A stretch of 64,000 nucleotides of DNA from an uncultured Hymenobacter sp. (GCA_913776615.1 CAJYPK010000019.1:124001-188000); one strand, 5' to 3'. Shown: positions 31,105-40,761, numbered from the stretch's first letter. The notes: a model not told the origin generated them from the letters alone. A program made the numbers and translations.

Positions 31105-33606
31105 CTACAGCTCGCGCACCAGCACCCGGATATCCACGGTGCGGCCGCGGTCGTCGGCGCACGAAATCTTGACTTCGCCGGGCGGCGGGCGGAAGAACAC
31201 GCGGGCCGTGGGCGGGGCCGTTTTCAGAAATTGGTCGTTGACGTACCAGTGCACCTGGCGCACCTCGCCGGCCGCCGCGCAGCTGAGTAGCAGCTGTTGC
31301 TTTTCCCCGGCGTTGAGGACGTATTCGGCGTGGGCCGCCGGCGAGGTAATGGCGAGCAGCGGCGCGGCGTCGGAGCTCGTCGGGCCGTCGGCCTCCGTAC
31401 CGTGCACGAGGCGGCAGGCCGGGTTGTGCGGGGGCAGGCGGCGCGCCGGCAAACCCTGCGCCTCGCGGAAAGCCAGCACCTCGGGCCGCAGATTGGCGAA
31501 CAGCTCGCGGCGGTAGCCGCTGGCCGGCGCGCAGGCGCGGCAGTAGCTGTACTGGCCGTCGGCCGAGAGCAGCGCCTCGCGCAAATGCTGGCAGCGCCGG
31601 CTGCCCGAGGTACCGGGGAGGTAATAATCGAGCAGCTGATTGGGGCAGCTTTCGCCGGGTACCTGCCCGGTTTCGGCGCACACCAGCCGGAAATCAAGGC
31701 TGGCCGGCGGGGCAAACCATTCGGATTTACCGTTATAAGCCAAGGCGTTGAATAAATCGAACAGCAGCGGCGAGGCAATGTCGGCCCCCGTGAGGGCCGG
31801 GCTGCCCTGGCCGTTGAAATTACCCAGCCACACCCCGATGGTGTACTGCCGGTTGTAGCCGATGCTCCAGGCGTCGCGGCGGCCGTAGCTGGTGCCGGTT
31901 TTCCAGGCAATGCGCGGCAGGTGGCGGCTGCTGGCCGCATCGACGGGCAAATCGGGCCGGGTGCGCTGGGCCAGAATGTCGGTGAGCAAATAGGCGGCGG
32001 CCGGGCTGAGTAAAGTAACCCCAAGCTCCGGCTTGGGGCGGCGTGTGGGGGCATTTGCCAAGCGATTCACCAAGCCGGAGCTTGGGGTTACCTCATTCCG
32101 AGAAGGCAAAGTCCCTTGCCAGGTAAGTGCCGGGGCCGCGTACCGCCCCTCGTTAGCCAGCGCGCTGTACAGTCCGGTCAATTCTTCCAGCGTAGCGCCG
32201 CAGCCACCTAGAATGGTACTCAACCCCAGCCGGGGCGCATCGTGGGCCACCTGCCGAAAACCCGCCTGCCGCAGCGTGCCCGTGAAATTATCCACCCCAA
32301 CTTCCGCCAGCACGCGCACGGCCGGAATGTTGAGCGAATAGGTGAGGGCGCGCTCCACCGTCACCTCACCCTGGCAGTGCTTGTCGAAATTCTCGGGCCG
32401 AAAGCCTTGGAAATTAGTCGGTACGTCGGGCAGCACGGTCTTCGGTGTAGCCAGGCCCCGGTCGAAGGCCAGCCCGTAGAGCAGCGGCTTGAGCGTAGAG
32501 CCCGGCGAGCGCACGGCCTGCACGCCATCGACCTGCCCCTGCGCGCTGGCATCCGCAAAATCGACCGAGCCCACGTAGGCCTCCACGGCGTGCGTCTTAT
32601 TATTAACGACTAATACGGCGGCCTGCGTAATGCCCAGCGTGGCCAGCCGGCGGGCGTAATTACGGGCCAGGTCCTCGGCCTTGGCCTGCACCGCTGGGCG
32701 CAAGGTGCTGCGAATGAGTGCCTCGCCCGGCTGCGCTCGTACCAGCCGCCGCGCCAGGTGCGGGGCTAGGGTAGGAGCGGGGTGCCGCTGGGCATCGAGC
32801 GGCTCCAGCAGGGCATCGGCGATGTCTTGGGTGGGGAAAAGCTTTTCGCGCTGAAAGTAGCGCAGCCAGCGGTTGCGCTCGCGCAAAATCTCGGGGTTAT
32901 TTTTCCCCACTACCAGCCCGCCCGGCCGATTCGGAATGATGGCCAGCGTCACGGTCTGGGCCAGCGAGAGGTAATCGGGCGGCTGCTGAAAGTAGAGTAG
33001 CGCTGCCGACTTCACGCCCTCGATGTTGGAGCCGTAGGGCACCAGATTGAGGTACAGTTGCAGGATTTCCACCTTGCTCAGATGCGCTTCGAGCTGCACG
33101 GCTCGTAGCATTTCGCGCAGCTTATTGCCCACGGTGCGCTCCTTGGGCTCCAGCAGCCGGGCCACCTGCATGGTAATGGTGCTGGCCCCGGTAGTGCGGC
33201 CCTGCCCCAAGGTATTGCGAGTGGCCGCTAGTACGATAGCGAAGGGGTTAACTCCGAAGTGATACCGGAAATATCGGTCTTCCTTCTCAATAATAGCGGT
33301 TTGCAGCGCCGGGGTAATTTCGGTCAGCTCGGTTTTCATCCGCCATTTCTGCGTCGGATTAAGGTAGGCGTGCAGCACGGTGCCGTCGGCGGCCAGCACC
33401 AGCGGCGAATACTGCGGGGCCAGCGGCAGGGGCCAGAGGCGGTCGGCGACGAAAGCCAGGGCTACTATGGCAAGGGTTCCGACTAAAAAGTACCGCACCG
33501 CCGGGCTGCGGGAGTGAGCGTAGCGCGCCGCCCACGCCAGGGCCGCCCGGCTCCAACGGCTCGCGGCGTCCGCCCGCGCAGCCCAGCGGCGCGGTAGGTT
33601 AGACAT
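31105..33606 (-). CDS. pbpC: Penicillin-binding protein 1C with an in-frame repeat insertion
   Basis: The 833-residue product has a short cytoplasmic start and one membrane helix (AVRYFLVGTLAIVALAFVAD). The transglycosylase domain follows at about residues 75-260 (IEKEDRYFRYHFGVNPFAIV; TTGASTITMQVARLLEPKER). The transpeptidase domain is at about 330-600, with the nucleophile at about Ser370 in SPGSTLKPLLYG, SLN, and KTGTSYGRRDAW near 569, and a C-terminal BiPBP-type beta domain ends the protein. It builds peptidoglycan in the periplasm. Residues of about 506-531 (EVTPSSGLVNRLANAPTRRP and onward) are encoded by a 77-bp palindromic repeat of family C lying between the SxN and KTG motifs. The frame is kept open, so the protein may be full length with an extra loop or may be impaired. 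Confidence 0.93.
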   Translation of the reverse strand: MSNLPRRWAARADAASRWSRAALAWAARYAHSRSPAVRYFLVGTLAIVALAFVADRLWPLPLAPQYSPLVLAADGTVLHAYLNPTQKWRMKTELTEITPALQTAIIEKEDRYFRYHFGVNPFAIVLAATRNTLGQGRTTGASTITMQVARLLEPKERTVGNKLREMLRAVQLEAHLSKVEILQLYLNLVPYGSNIEGVKSAALLYFQQPPDYLSLAQTVTLAIIPNRPGGLVVGKNNPEILRERNRWLRYFQREKLFPTQDIADALLEPLDAQRHPAPTLAPHLARRLVRAQPGEALIRSTLRPAVQAKAEDLARNYARRLATLGITQAAVLVVNNKTHAVEAYVGSVDFADASAQGQVDGVQAVRSPGSTLKPLLYGLAFDRGLATPKTVLPDVPTNFQGFRPENFDKHCQGEVTVERALTYSLNIPAVRVLAEVGVDNFTGTLRQAGFRQVAHDAPRLGLSTILGGCGATLEELTGLYSALANEGRYAAPALTWQGTLPSRNEVTPSSGLVNRLANAPTRRPKPELGVTLLSPAAAYLLTDILAQRTRPDLPVDAASSRHLPRIAWKTGTSYGRRDAWSIGYNRQYTIGVWLGNFNGQGSPALTGADIASPLLFDLFNALAYNGKSEWFAPPASLDFRLVCAETGQVPGESCPNQLLDYYLPGTSGSRRCQHLREALLSADGQYSYCRACAPASGYRRELFANLRPEVLAFREAQGLPARRLPPHNPACRLVHGTEADGPTSSDAAPLLAITSPAAHAEYVLNAGEKQQLLLSCAAAGEVRQVHWYVNDQFLKTAPPTARVFFRPPPGEVKISCADDRGRTVDIRVLVREL
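32015..32091. repeat. Palindromic repeat family C, 77 bp, inside pbpC
   Basis: GTAACCCCAAGCTCCGGCTT at the left end is mirrored at the right end to 32091. It has the same length and core as the copies at 6475-6551 and 43667-43743. It lies wholly within the pbpC reading frame without breaking it. Confidence 0.88.
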
Positions 33607-34357
33607 ACTTTATCTCCTGCAAGCCAAAGCGCTCTACCTGGCCATTGATGGCGACGGCCAGCCGGCCGTCGGGCTCCACGCCCACAATCTGGCCGCGCAC
33701 CCGGCGGCCGGCCACCTCGTAGTCGTGCGTTTCCTGGTAGCGGTAGAGGGCCGCCAGGTAGTCGCGGCGCAGCTGGCTTACCTGACCGGCGCGCAGTTGC
33801 AAGTAGCGACGCTCCAGGTATTCGAGCAGGCGGGCGGCCAGAAGCTCACGCTGAAAGTAGCGGCCCGTCAGCATCCCCAGCGAAGTGGCGGTGGGCACGG
33901 CGAAGTGCCGCTGATTTACGTTCAAGCCAATACCGACGATGCTGGACTGAATTTTTGCCCCGTTTAGGCTGTTCTCAATGAGAATTCCCCCCAATTTTTG
34001 CGTACCGAAATACACGTCGTTGGGCCACTTCAGTTTGAGCTCCCCGGCGGGTTGCAGCAGCGCGGCGGCCCAGTCGTACGCGCCCAGCGCCACGGCCTGG
34101 CTCAGCAAAAACTGCTGGCTGGCCTCCAAAAAAGTAGGCAGCCACACGATGGACAGCGTCAGGTTTTCGCCCGGCGCGGCCAGCCATTGGTTGCCCCGCT
34201 GGCCGCGGCCGGCAAACTGGTCGTCCGTTATGACGGTACAGCCCTCGCTGGCCCGGTTTTCGCGCAACAGTTGCTGCGCTTCGGAGTTAGTAGAAGGGCA
34301 GGCCGGCAGCCAAATAAGCTGTTGGCCGGTAAATAAGGTAGTTGGGCTGATGACCAC
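33599..34357 (-). CDS. birA: Biotin-[acetyl-CoA carboxylase] ligase
   Basis: From a GTG at 34357 the product has 252 residues, the size of BirA lacking the DNA-binding repressor domain. The biotin/ATP site begins with LPACPSTNSEAQQLLRENRA and TDDQFAGRGQRGNQWLAAPG (the GRGR-like loop), then LKLKWPNDVYFGTQKLGGIL with the catalytic Lys. GIGLNVNQ and a C-terminal beta barrel follow. No ATG lies at the conserved start, and longer upstream frames run into the divergent rsfS gene, so the GTG is the best choice. It attaches biotin to carboxylases. It overlaps the pbpC start by 8 bases. Confidence 0.85.
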   Translation of the reverse strand: MVISPTTLFTGQQLIWLPACPSTNSEAQQLLRENRASEGCTVITDDQFAGRGQRGNQWLAAPGENLTLSIVWLPTFLEASQQFLLSQAVALGAYDWAAALLQPAGELKLKWPNDVYFGTQKLGGILIENSLNGAKIQSSIVGIGLNVNQRHFAVPTATSLGMLTGRYFQRELLAARLLEYLERRYLQLRAGQVSQLRRDYLAALYRYQETHDYEVAGRRVRGQIVGVEPDGRLAVAINGQVERFGLQEIKYV

Positions 34358-34405
34358 AGGGGTTGGCAGTCGTATATTAGCTAGTAAACAACGTAAACTT
34401 ACTCT

Positions 34406-34798
34406 ATGAAGAGCACCTTGGTTCGACAGGATTCGGACACATTGGCAGACGTAGCCGTGCGCGGCCTCCAGGACCGCAAAGGACAGGACATTGTGGTGAT
34501 GAACCTGAAGGAATTGAAAAACGCGGTAGCCGACTACTTCATTATCTGCTCGGCCTCGTCCGATACCCAGCTCGACGCCCTGGCTCGCTCGGTAGAAGAA
34601 GAAGTAGAAAAAATCACCGGCCAGGCTCCCTGGCAAAGCGAAGGCCGCACCAATCGCGAGTGGGTCTTGTTGGATTACGTAGACGTAGTAGTGCACATTT
34701 TTCTGCGCGACCGCCGGCAGTTCTACGCGCTGGAGGAGCTGTGGGGCGATGCTGAAATTACGTATGTCGAAGACACGGCCGACGTAGCCCAACGCTAA
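34406..34798 (+). CDS. rsfS: Ribosome silencing factor
   Basis: The product has 130 residues and a RsfS/YbeB/Iojap domain. Conserved blocks are LADVAVRGLQDRKGQDIVVM, NAVADYFIICSASSDTQLDA and EWVLLDYVDVVVHIFLRDRR, ending RQFYALEELWGDAEI. It binds ribosomal protein L14 and blocks subunit joining in starvation. It starts 48 bases from the divergent birA and is followed 93 bases later by ftsH, the usual Bacteroidota order birA-rsfS-ftsH. Confidence 0.95.
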   Translation: MKSTLVRQDSDTLADVAVRGLQDRKGQDIVVMNLKELKNAVADYFIICSASSDTQLDALARSVEEEVEKITGQAPWQSEGRTNREWVLLDYVDVVVHIFLRDRRQFYALEELWGDAEITYVEDTADVAQR

Positions 34799-34858
34799 AG
34801 TATTGGGCGGGCGGCTGCGTCTGCCGGGGGCGTCCTCAACAACGCCGGTTCGGCGTGG

Positions 34859-34889
34859 TTGCAATCAAGTCTATTCCAAACTACCTTTT
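34859..34889 (+). promoter_or_regulatory. ftsH promoter, close to the start codon
   Basis: TTG (34859-34861), 20 bases, then TACCTTTT (34882-34889) matches the Bacteroidota -33/-7 pattern with one mismatch. The ATG of ftsH follows after only two bases, so a transcript from here would be leaderless or nearly so. Confidence 0.55.
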
Positions 34890-34891
34890 TT

Positions 34892-36964
34892 ATGTCTGAT
34901 ACGACGCCCACCAAACGCCGCAAGCCGACGCTGCCCAATCCCACGCCCCGGCCGGGAGTGCAGCTGTGGGTGATGGCGGGGCTGCTAGTGCTATTCATCG
35001 GCATGATCTGGTTTAACAATCAGAATGCCGCTATCAAAATCAATCAGCAGCGCTTCGAGCAGATGCTGGCGGCCGGCGATGTGCACGACATCACCGTCGT
35101 CAACAAGCAGTTGGTCGAGGTTGGCCTCACCGAGGCGGCCCTGCAAAAGCCGCAGTACAAGAACGAGCTTACGGTGCGCCGGGGTCCGTTTGCCGCGGCT
35201 CAGGGTGCCCAGTACTTCTTCCCGATTTTTGACGCTAAAGTTTTTCAGGAGCAGCTGGATAAGCTGCAGGCCAACAAGCCGGTAGACCAGCGCGTGCCGA
35301 TGAATATTGGCGAGCACGTGAGCCTGCTCGATATCGTGAGCAGCTACGGCTTGATTATCCTTAGCATCATCCTGTTCATCTTCCTCATGCGCCGCATGAG
35401 CAGCGCCGGCGGTCCTGGCGGTCAGATTTTCAACATCGGCAAGAGCCGCGCCGCGCTCTTCGAAGGTGGTGATAAAGTGAAAGTTACGTTCAAAGACGTA
35501 GCTGGCCTTGAGGAAGCGAAGGAGGAAGTGCAGGAAATTGTGGAATTCCTGAAAAACCCCAGCAAGTTCACCATCCTGGGCGGTAAAATTCCCAAGGGTG
35601 CGCTGCTGGTAGGTCCTCCTGGTACCGGCAAAACCTTGCTGGCCAAGGCTGTTGCCGGTGAGGCCGACGTGCCGTTCTTCTCACTGTCGGGTTCCGACTT
35701 CGTGGAAATGTTTGTCGGCGTGGGCGCGGCCCGTGTGCGCGACCTCTTCAAGCAAGCCAAGGCCAAGGCGCCGTGCATCATCTTCATCGACGAGATTGAT
35801 GCCGTGGGCCGCTCGCGCAGCAAGGGCTCGATGCCCGGCGGCAACGACGAGCGCGAGAATACCCTGAACTCGCTGCTGGTGGAAATGGACGGCTTCGGTA
35901 CTGACTCGGGCGTTATTATCCTGGCGGCTACCAACCGGCCCGATACCCTCGACTCGGCCCTGCTGCGCCCCGGTCGCTTCGACCGGCAGATCAGCATCGA
36001 CAAGCCGGACATCAACGGCCGCACGCAGATTTTCAACGTGCACCTTAAGCCGCTGACGCTGGGTTCCGACGTGGACGCCAAGAAGCTGTCGGCCCAGACG
36101 CCGGGCTTTGCGGGTGCCGAGATTGCCAACGTTTGCAACGAGGCCGCCCTCATCGCCGCCCGCCGCGATAAGAAGTTCATTACCAACCAAGACTTCACCG
36201 ACGCCATCGACCGCGTAATCGGGGGCCTGGAGAAGAAAAACAAGATTATCAGCCCCGGCGAAAAGCGCATCGTGGCTTACCACGAAGCTGGCCACGCCAT
36301 TGTGGGCTGGTTTCTGGAACATACCGACCCGCTGGTGAAGGTATCGATTGTGCCGCGGGGCGTGGCCGCGCTGGGCTACGCGCAATACCTGCCCAAAGAG
36401 CAGTTCCTGTACAATACGGAACAGTTGATTGACGAAATGTGCATGGCCCTGGGTGGCCGGGCTGCCGAAGAGCTGGTGTTCGGTAAAATCTCGACCGGGG
36501 CGCTGAGCGACCTGGAACGGATTACCAAGATGGCCTACAGCATCGTGACGATGTATGGCATGAACCCGAAGCTGGGCAACGTGTCGTTCTACGACTCGAA
36601 AGGCCAGAACGAGTACGGTTTCTCGAAGCCCTATTCGGAAGCGACCTCGCAGATGATAGACGAAGAAGTTCGTACCATCATCGACCAAGCATATACCCGT
36701 ACGAAAGAGCTGCTGGTCGAACGTCGCCACGAGTTGGAGGTGATCGCTAAAGAGCTGCTGGAAAAAGAAGTGCTGCTGCAAGATGACCTGGAGCGTCTCG
36801 TGGGCAAGCGTCCTTTCGGCGGTCAGACCAACTACCAGGCCCACATGGCGGGCACCGACCGCTCGGAAACGGCTAGCGAGCGCCACGCGGAACACCCCGA
36901 AACTTCGCTCGGCGACCTGCCGCCGCTGCACCTGCCGGGCCAGCCGGAAGCGGAGACGGTATAA
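34892..36964 (+). CDS. ftsH: ATP-dependent zinc metalloprotease FtsH
   Basis: The product has 690 residues from the ATG at 34892; a TTG at 34859 would lie in the promoter. Two membrane helices ([20 protein letters not shown] and [16 protein letters not shown]) flank a periplasmic domain. The AAA+ ATPase has Walker A GPPGTGKT at about residue 241, Walker [14 protein letters not shown], and the second region of homology [20 protein letters not shown]. The zinc site HEAGH is at about 464. FtsH degrades membrane and short-lived proteins. The tail is Glu/Thr/Pro-rich. An intrinsic terminator follows. Confidence 0.97.
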   Translation: MSDTTPTKRRKPTLPNPTPRPGVQLWVMAGLLVLFIGMIWFNNQNAAIKINQQRFEQMLAAGDVHDITVVNKQLVEVGLTEAALQKPQYKNELTVRRGPFAAAQGAQYFFPIFDAKVFQEQLDKLQANKPVDQRVPMNIGEHVSLLDIVSSYGLIILSIILFIFLMRRMSSAGGPGGQIFNIGKSRAALFEGGDKVKVTFKDVAGLEEAKEEVQEIVEFLKNPSKFTILGGKIPKGALLVGPPGTGKTLLAKAVAGEADVPFFSLSGSDFVEMFVGVGAARVRDLFKQAKAKAPCIIFIDEIDAVGRSRSKGSMPGGNDERENTLNSLLVEMDGFGTDSGVIILAATNRPDTLDSALLRPGRFDRQISIDKPDINGRTQIFNVHLKPLTLGSDVDAKKLSAQTPGFAGAEIANVCNEAALIAARRDKKFITNQDFTDAIDRVIGGLEKKNKIISPGEKRIVAYHEAGHAIVGWFLEHTDPLVKVSIVPRGVAALGYAQYLPKEQFLYNTEQLIDEMCMALGGRAAEELVFGKISTGALSDLERITKMAYSIVTMYGMNPKLGNVSFYDSKGQNEYGFSKPYSEATSQMIDEEVRTIIDQAYTRTKELLVERRHELEVIAKELLEKEVLLQDDLERLVGKRPFGGQTNYQAHMAGTDRSETASERHAEHPETSLGDLPPLHLPGQPEAETV

Positions 36965-36992
36965 TCGTAAGCGTGAATTAGCCCACACTTTT

Positions 36993-37028
36993 GCAAAAAA
37001 GGCCAGCCGTACGGCTGGCCTTTTTTGC
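36993..37028. terminator. Strong bidirectional-looking terminator after ftsH
   Basis: A perfect 36-base palindrome reads GCAAAAAAGGCCAGCCGT and its mirror, with A- and T-runs at both outer ends. It ends six bases before the -7 element of the LUD gene. Confidence 0.93.
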
Positions 37029-37034
37029 GTTCCT

Positions 37035-37042
37035 TACCTTTG
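37035..37042 (+). promoter_or_regulatory. -7 promoter element four bases before the LUD gene start
   Basis: TACCTTTG is a perfect TAnnTTTG. Only CCCT separates it from the ATG at 37047, so the transcript is expected to begin at or inside the start codon region. No TTG lies at the usual -33 distance. Confidence 0.5.
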
Positions 37043-37046
37043 CCCT

Positions 37047-37697
37047 ATGGTTTCTCCCCGCGAAAAAATGCTCGGGCGTATTCGCACGGCGCTGGCAACT
37101 GGCCCGGCCCCGGAGCCACCCGCGCCCGACTGGTCGGCCCCGGTACACCCGGCGTTGCCAGCTGCTGACCTGGCCTTGACGTTTGCCGCGAACTTCCAGC
37201 GCATCGGGGGCGAGTTTTGCTATTGCGAAAACCTGCCGGAACTAGGAGAAAAGCTACGCGCCTGGCTGGCCGAGCGCCTGCCTGCCGGGCAGCAGCTCTA
37301 CGTGTGGGAACCCGCATTGCAAGCCATGCTGACCGCCGCGCAAGTGCCTTTTCAGGCCACGGAGGCCGAATTTCGGACGCAGGCGGCCGTTGGCCTCACT
37401 TCCTGCGAGGCGCTGGTGGCTCGTACGGGGAGCCTCCTAGTCGCCCCGGCTACCGCCAGCGGGCGGCGGCTCAGTATCTACCCCGACCAACACGTGGTGC
37501 TGGCCCGCCCCAGCCAAGTGGTAGCCGAAATCGGCGACGCCCTGCGGGCGGTGCAGGCGCGCTACGGGGCGCAGTTGCCCTCCATGCTTTCGCTCACCAC
37601 CGGCCCCAGCCGCACGGCCGACATTGAGAAAACCCTCGTGCTGGGAGCCCACGGCCCGCGCCGGCTCAGCTTGTTTTTGCTCGAAGATGACGCCTAA
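37047..37697 (+). CDS. LUD (LutC-like) domain protein
   Basis: The ATG at 37047 gives 216 residues. LUD-domain blocks are AVGLTSCEALVARTGSLLVA, RRLSIYPDQHVVLARPSQVV and TTGPSRTADIEKTLVLGAHG near the end. LutC-type proteins belong to the LutABC lactate oxidation system, but isolated LUD proteins with no lutA or lutB nearby, as here, have no proven role. An open frame upstream to 36783 overlaps ftsH and is not real. The end overlaps the start of lpxH by 11 bases, so the two are translationally coupled. Confidence 0.87.
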   Translation: MVSPREKMLGRIRTALATGPAPEPPAPDWSAPVHPALPAADLALTFAANFQRIGGEFCYCENLPELGEKLRAWLAERLPAGQQLYVWEPALQAMLTAAQVPFQATEAEFRTQAAVGLTSCEALVARTGSLLVAPATASGRRLSIYPDQHVVLARPSQVVAEIGDALRAVQARYGAQLPSMLSLTTGPSRTADIEKTLVLGAHGPRRLSLFLLEDDA

Positions 37698-38484
37698 ACT
37701 GCTGCCGTTGCCCGAATTGCCGCCGCTGGCCTTAGCGCCGGGGCAGCGCGTGTATTTCGCCTCCGATTTTCATCTGGGCGCGCCCGATGCCGCTACTTCG
37801 CGCGAGCGCGAGCGCCGCATTGTCCGCTGGCTCGACATGGCGGCCCGCGACGCGGCGGCCATCTACCTGCTGGGCGATATTTTTGATTTCTGGTTTGAGT
37901 ATAAGCACGCTATCCCGCGGGGTTTCAGTCGCTTGCAGGGCAAGCTAGCCGAGCTCACCGACGCGGGGCTACCCATCACGCTTTTTACCGGCAACCACGA
38001 CATGTGGATGTTCGGCTACTTTACCCAGGAAATGGGGATTCCCATTCTGCGCCAGCCGGTAAGCCAGCGCATGGGCGACCGACTGTTTCACATCGGCCAC
38101 GGCGACGGGCTGGGGCCGGGCGACTTTGCCTATAAGCGCGTGATGAAGCCCGTTTTCAACTCGGGTTTGATGCAGTGGCTGTTTGCTCGCCTGCATCCCA
38201 ACCTGGGCATCGGCATTGCCAATCGCTGGAGCCGGCACTCGCGTCTGCAAAACGGCGCGGCCGACGCTACGTATTTCGGCGAAGACGAGTGGCTGCTCGT
38301 ATACTGCCGCGAGCTGGAGCAGCGCCAGCACCACGATTATTACGTGTTCGGGCACCGGCACCTGCCGCTCGACGTGGCAGTCGGCCCCGGTAGCCGCTAC
38401 ATTAATCTGGGGGAATGGGTCAATTATTGCTCCTACGGCGTGTATGACGGTACCGAGCTGGTTTTGCGCGAGTTTGAGAAATAG
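37687..38484 (+). CDS. lpxH: UDP-2,3-diacylglucosamine hydrolase
   Basis: The ATG at 37687 gives 265 residues, overlapping the LUD stop. It is a metallophosphoesterase: YFASDFHLGAPDA (first metal ligands), LLGDIFDFWFEY, TGNHDMWMFGYF, and the HxH pair in YVFGHRHLPLDVAV. FHIGHGDGLGPGDFAYKRVM is typical of LpxH in Bacteroidota. It removes UMP from UDP-diacylglucosamine in lipid A synthesis at the inner membrane. The next gene starts inside its last codons. Confidence 0.94.
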   Translation: MTPKLLPLPELPPLALAPGQRVYFASDFHLGAPDAATSRERERRIVRWLDMAARDAAAIYLLGDIFDFWFEYKHAIPRGFSRLQGKLAELTDAGLPITLFTGNHDMWMFGYFTQEMGIPILRQPVSQRMGDRLFHIGHGDGLGPGDFAYKRVMKPVFNSGLMQWLFARLHPNLGIGIANRWSRHSRLQNGAADATYFGEDEWLLVYCRELEQRQHHDYYVFGHRHLPLDVAVGPGSRYINLGEWVNYCSYGVYDGTELVLREFEK

Positions 38485-39382
38485 CCTGCTGCTGGCGGGG
38501 CTACCCCTGGCCGTTGCGGCCCAGAGTACCGTGCCCAGCGCGGCCTCGGTCGCGCCCGCCGCCCGCGTGGCCCCGGTCGAGGCGGCTCCTGCTGCCAAGA
38601 CTAACGGCGCGGGCACCCCGGCCCCCGGCGGCGTAGCCTGGACGCCCGTCCGCACCCTGACGCTACCCAACCCCGGCCCCGCCTCGCTGGACCGGCGCGG
38701 CACCCTGTACCTGGCCGACCGCGACAACAACCTGCGTCAGCTGGGGCGTGATGGCCAGCCGCTCAATACCTACTCACCCACCCAGCCCGGCCACGTCGCC
38801 CTCATCGAAGCCTGGAACCAGAATAGCGTGCTGGCCTTTTACGATGACCGCCAGCAGGTGCTGCTGCTCGACCGCTTTCTGGCCCCGCTGGCCGAAATTC
38901 GGCTGGCTGATTACTTTGACGGTACCGTGCGGACGGCCACGCTGGCCCCCGATGGCCTGCTCTGGCTGCTCGACGAGAGCGCGCTCACGCTCCGCGAATT
39001 TGATCCCCAGGCTCTGCGCGTAGTGCAGAGCACACCGCTTGATCTAATCATCGGTCGCAATAGGTCTGACTTCCGCTATCTGCGCCAGTACCAAAACAAT
39101 CTGTATTTGGTTGACCACGCCAGCGGCATTTTTGTCTTTGACAATTTAGGTAATTATCGAAAAAAACTGCCTTTCGCAGGGCTGAGCTTCATTGCCTTTC
39201 GCGGCGACGAATTGGTGTACCTGGCGAGCGGGCAACTGCATTTTTTTCACCTCTACAACCTCAGCGAGCGCACGTTGCCGCTGCCCGCTGGGCTCGATGC
39301 AACGACCATACGCCAAGTGCTGTTCGATGAGCAGCTGGCGTACTTTATTACGCCCCAGGGCGTAAGTATTTATCAGCTTTAA
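38474..39382 (+). CDS. Secreted beta-propeller-like hypothetical protein
   Basis: A TTG at 38474 inside the end of lpxH gives 302 residues with a signal peptide MRNSLLLAGLPLAVAAQS. A Pro/Ala-rich linker of about 45 residues follows, then repeated strand units such as LDRRGTLYLADRDNNLRQLG, SVLAFYDDRQQVLLLDRFLA and NNLYLVDHASGIFVFDNLGN. These resemble blades of a beta-propeller. No ATG fits the signal peptide, so the TTG start is inferred from its position. Overlap with lpxH suggests coupling and an envelope role. The family is not recognised. Confidence 0.72.
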   Translation: MRNSLLLAGLPLAVAAQSTVPSAASVAPAARVAPVEAAPAAKTNGAGTPAPGGVAWTPVRTLTLPNPGPASLDRRGTLYLADRDNNLRQLGRDGQPLNTYSPTQPGHVALIEAWNQNSVLAFYDDRQQVLLLDRFLAPLAEIRLADYFDGTVRTATLAPDGLLWLLDESALTLREFDPQALRVVQSTPLDLIIGRNRSDFRYLRQYQNNLYLVDHASGIFVFDNLGNYRKKLPFAGLSFIAFRGDELVYLASGQLHFFHLYNLSERTLPLPAGLDATTIRQVLFDEQLAYFITPQGVSIYQL

Positions 39383-39572
39383 GGGGCGAGGGTAGGGGTT
39401 GGCAGGAAATAGAATAGCGGGGTGAATGGCGCAGGTTCGTGTGCGGAGGAGTTGAAGGAAATGCCTGGATGTAACGTGGTTGCAGGACTTTGAAAAAGGA
39501 AAAAGAAGCGCAACCGGCGCCGGCTGAGGCCGTTAGCTTGGGCGAGTTCTTCCACCCTTCTTTTCCTTTTCC

Positions 39573-40736
39573 ATGAAAGCATTAGTGTTTCACGGTCCCC
39601 GCAACGTCAGCGTCGATACGGTTGACGACCCCATTCTCAAAGACTCGCGCGATGCCATCATCCGGGTGACGAGCACGGCCATTTGCGGCTCCGACCTGCA
39701 TATCTACAACGGCAGCCTGCCCACCTCGCCAATGGTGCTCGGCCACGAGTTTATGGGCATCGTGGAGGAAGTGGGCCGCGGCGTGGGCAATCTCAAGCGC
39801 GGCGATCGCGTGGTAGTGCCTTTCCCGGTGGCCTGCGGCACCTGCTTCTTCTGCAACCACGAGCTGCCGGGCCACTGCGAAAATTCCAACCCCGATCACT
39901 ACGGTCCCGAAGGCGGCCTGCTGACGCAGAAGGGTGGTGCGCTCTTCGGCTACACCGACCTCTATGGCGGCTACGACGGCGGCCAGGCTGAGTACGTGCG
40001 CGTGCCCTACGCCGACTTCGGCCCCCGTAAGGTGCCTGATTTTCTCAGCGATGAGCAGGTATTGTTCCTGACTGATATTTTCCCCACCGGCTACTCGGGT
40101 ATCGATTGGGCCGAGGTGCGGGGCGGGGAGTTCATTGCCATCTTCGGGGCTGGCCCGGTGGGCATTATGGCCGCCAAAAGTGCTTGGCTGCGCGGTGCCG
40201 CCCGCGTGGTCATCATTGACACCCAGCAGTATCGCCTCGATAAAGCCAAGGAGACGACCCGGTGCGAGATTATCCGCTGGGAAAGCCACGACCAGGTAGT
40301 GCAGCAGATCCGCGATATGAGCCAAGGCCGGGGCGCCGACGTGTGCGTGGATTGCGTAGGCTTCGAGCCCGACCGCAACCTGCTCGACCGTGCCAAGGCC
40401 GTGGTAAACCTCGAAAAAGGCTCACCTAAAATTATTGAGGCTTGCATGAGTGCCGTGCGCCGCGGCGGCGTGGTGTCGGTGCTGGGCGTGTATGCTACTA
40501 CCAACGATAACTTCCCGGTGGGGCAATTCTTCGACAAGGGAATCAAGCTGGTGGGCGGCCAGGCGCCCGCGCATAAGCACATCGACAAGCTGTTGCAGCA
40601 CATTATCAAGGGTGAAGTCGTGCTGGATGACATCATCTCGCACCGCCTGCCGCTGAGCCAGGCGGCGCACGGCTACGATATTTTCCGCCACAAAAAAGAC
40701 AACTGTTTAAAAGTAGTGCTGAAGCCCGGCGAATAA
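39573..40736 (+). CDS. Zinc-dependent alcohol/formaldehyde dehydrogenase
   Basis: This 387-residue member of the medium-chain dehydrogenases has the catalytic zinc ligands in AICGSDLHIY and LGHEFMGIVEE, the structural-zinc cysteines in PVACGTCFFCNHELPGHC, and the NAD-binding AIFGAGPVGIMAAKSAWLRG. The long central loop (HYGPEGGLLTQKGGALFGYT) matches glutathione-independent formaldehyde dehydrogenase relatives. The substrate is uncertain. It stands alone with a terminator just after it. Confidence 0.92.
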   Translation: MKALVFHGPRNVSVDTVDDPILKDSRDAIIRVTSTAICGSDLHIYNGSLPTSPMVLGHEFMGIVEEVGRGVGNLKRGDRVVVPFPVACGTCFFCNHELPGHCENSNPDHYGPEGGLLTQKGGALFGYTDLYGGYDGGQAEYVRVPYADFGPRKVPDFLSDEQVLFLTDIFPTGYSGIDWAEVRGGEFIAIFGAGPVGIMAAKSAWLRGAARVVIIDTQQYRLDKAKETTRCEIIRWESHDQVVQQIRDMSQGRGADVCVDCVGFEPDRNLLDRAKAVVNLEKGSPKIIEACMSAVRRGGVVSVLGVYATTNDNFPVGQFFDKGIKLVGGQAPAHKHIDKLLQHIIKGEVVLDDIISHRLPLSQAAHGYDIFRHKKDNCLKVVLKPGE

Positions 40737-40761
40737 ATCGGCCCTGCCTGCGTAATAGCCC

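Noticed and set aside
34358..34864. Upstream extension of birA by about 170 residues
   Set aside because: It is antisense to rsfS, and the extra residues have no biotin-repressor helix-turn-helix pattern.
35681..36988. A 435-codon frame opposite ftsH
   Set aside because: It is antisense to the AAA+ and protease domains of a clear FtsH, with no start signals or family motifs.
36783..37046. Upstream extension of the LUD protein frame
   Set aside because: It overlaps ftsH and its terminator, and the family start matches the ATG at 37047.
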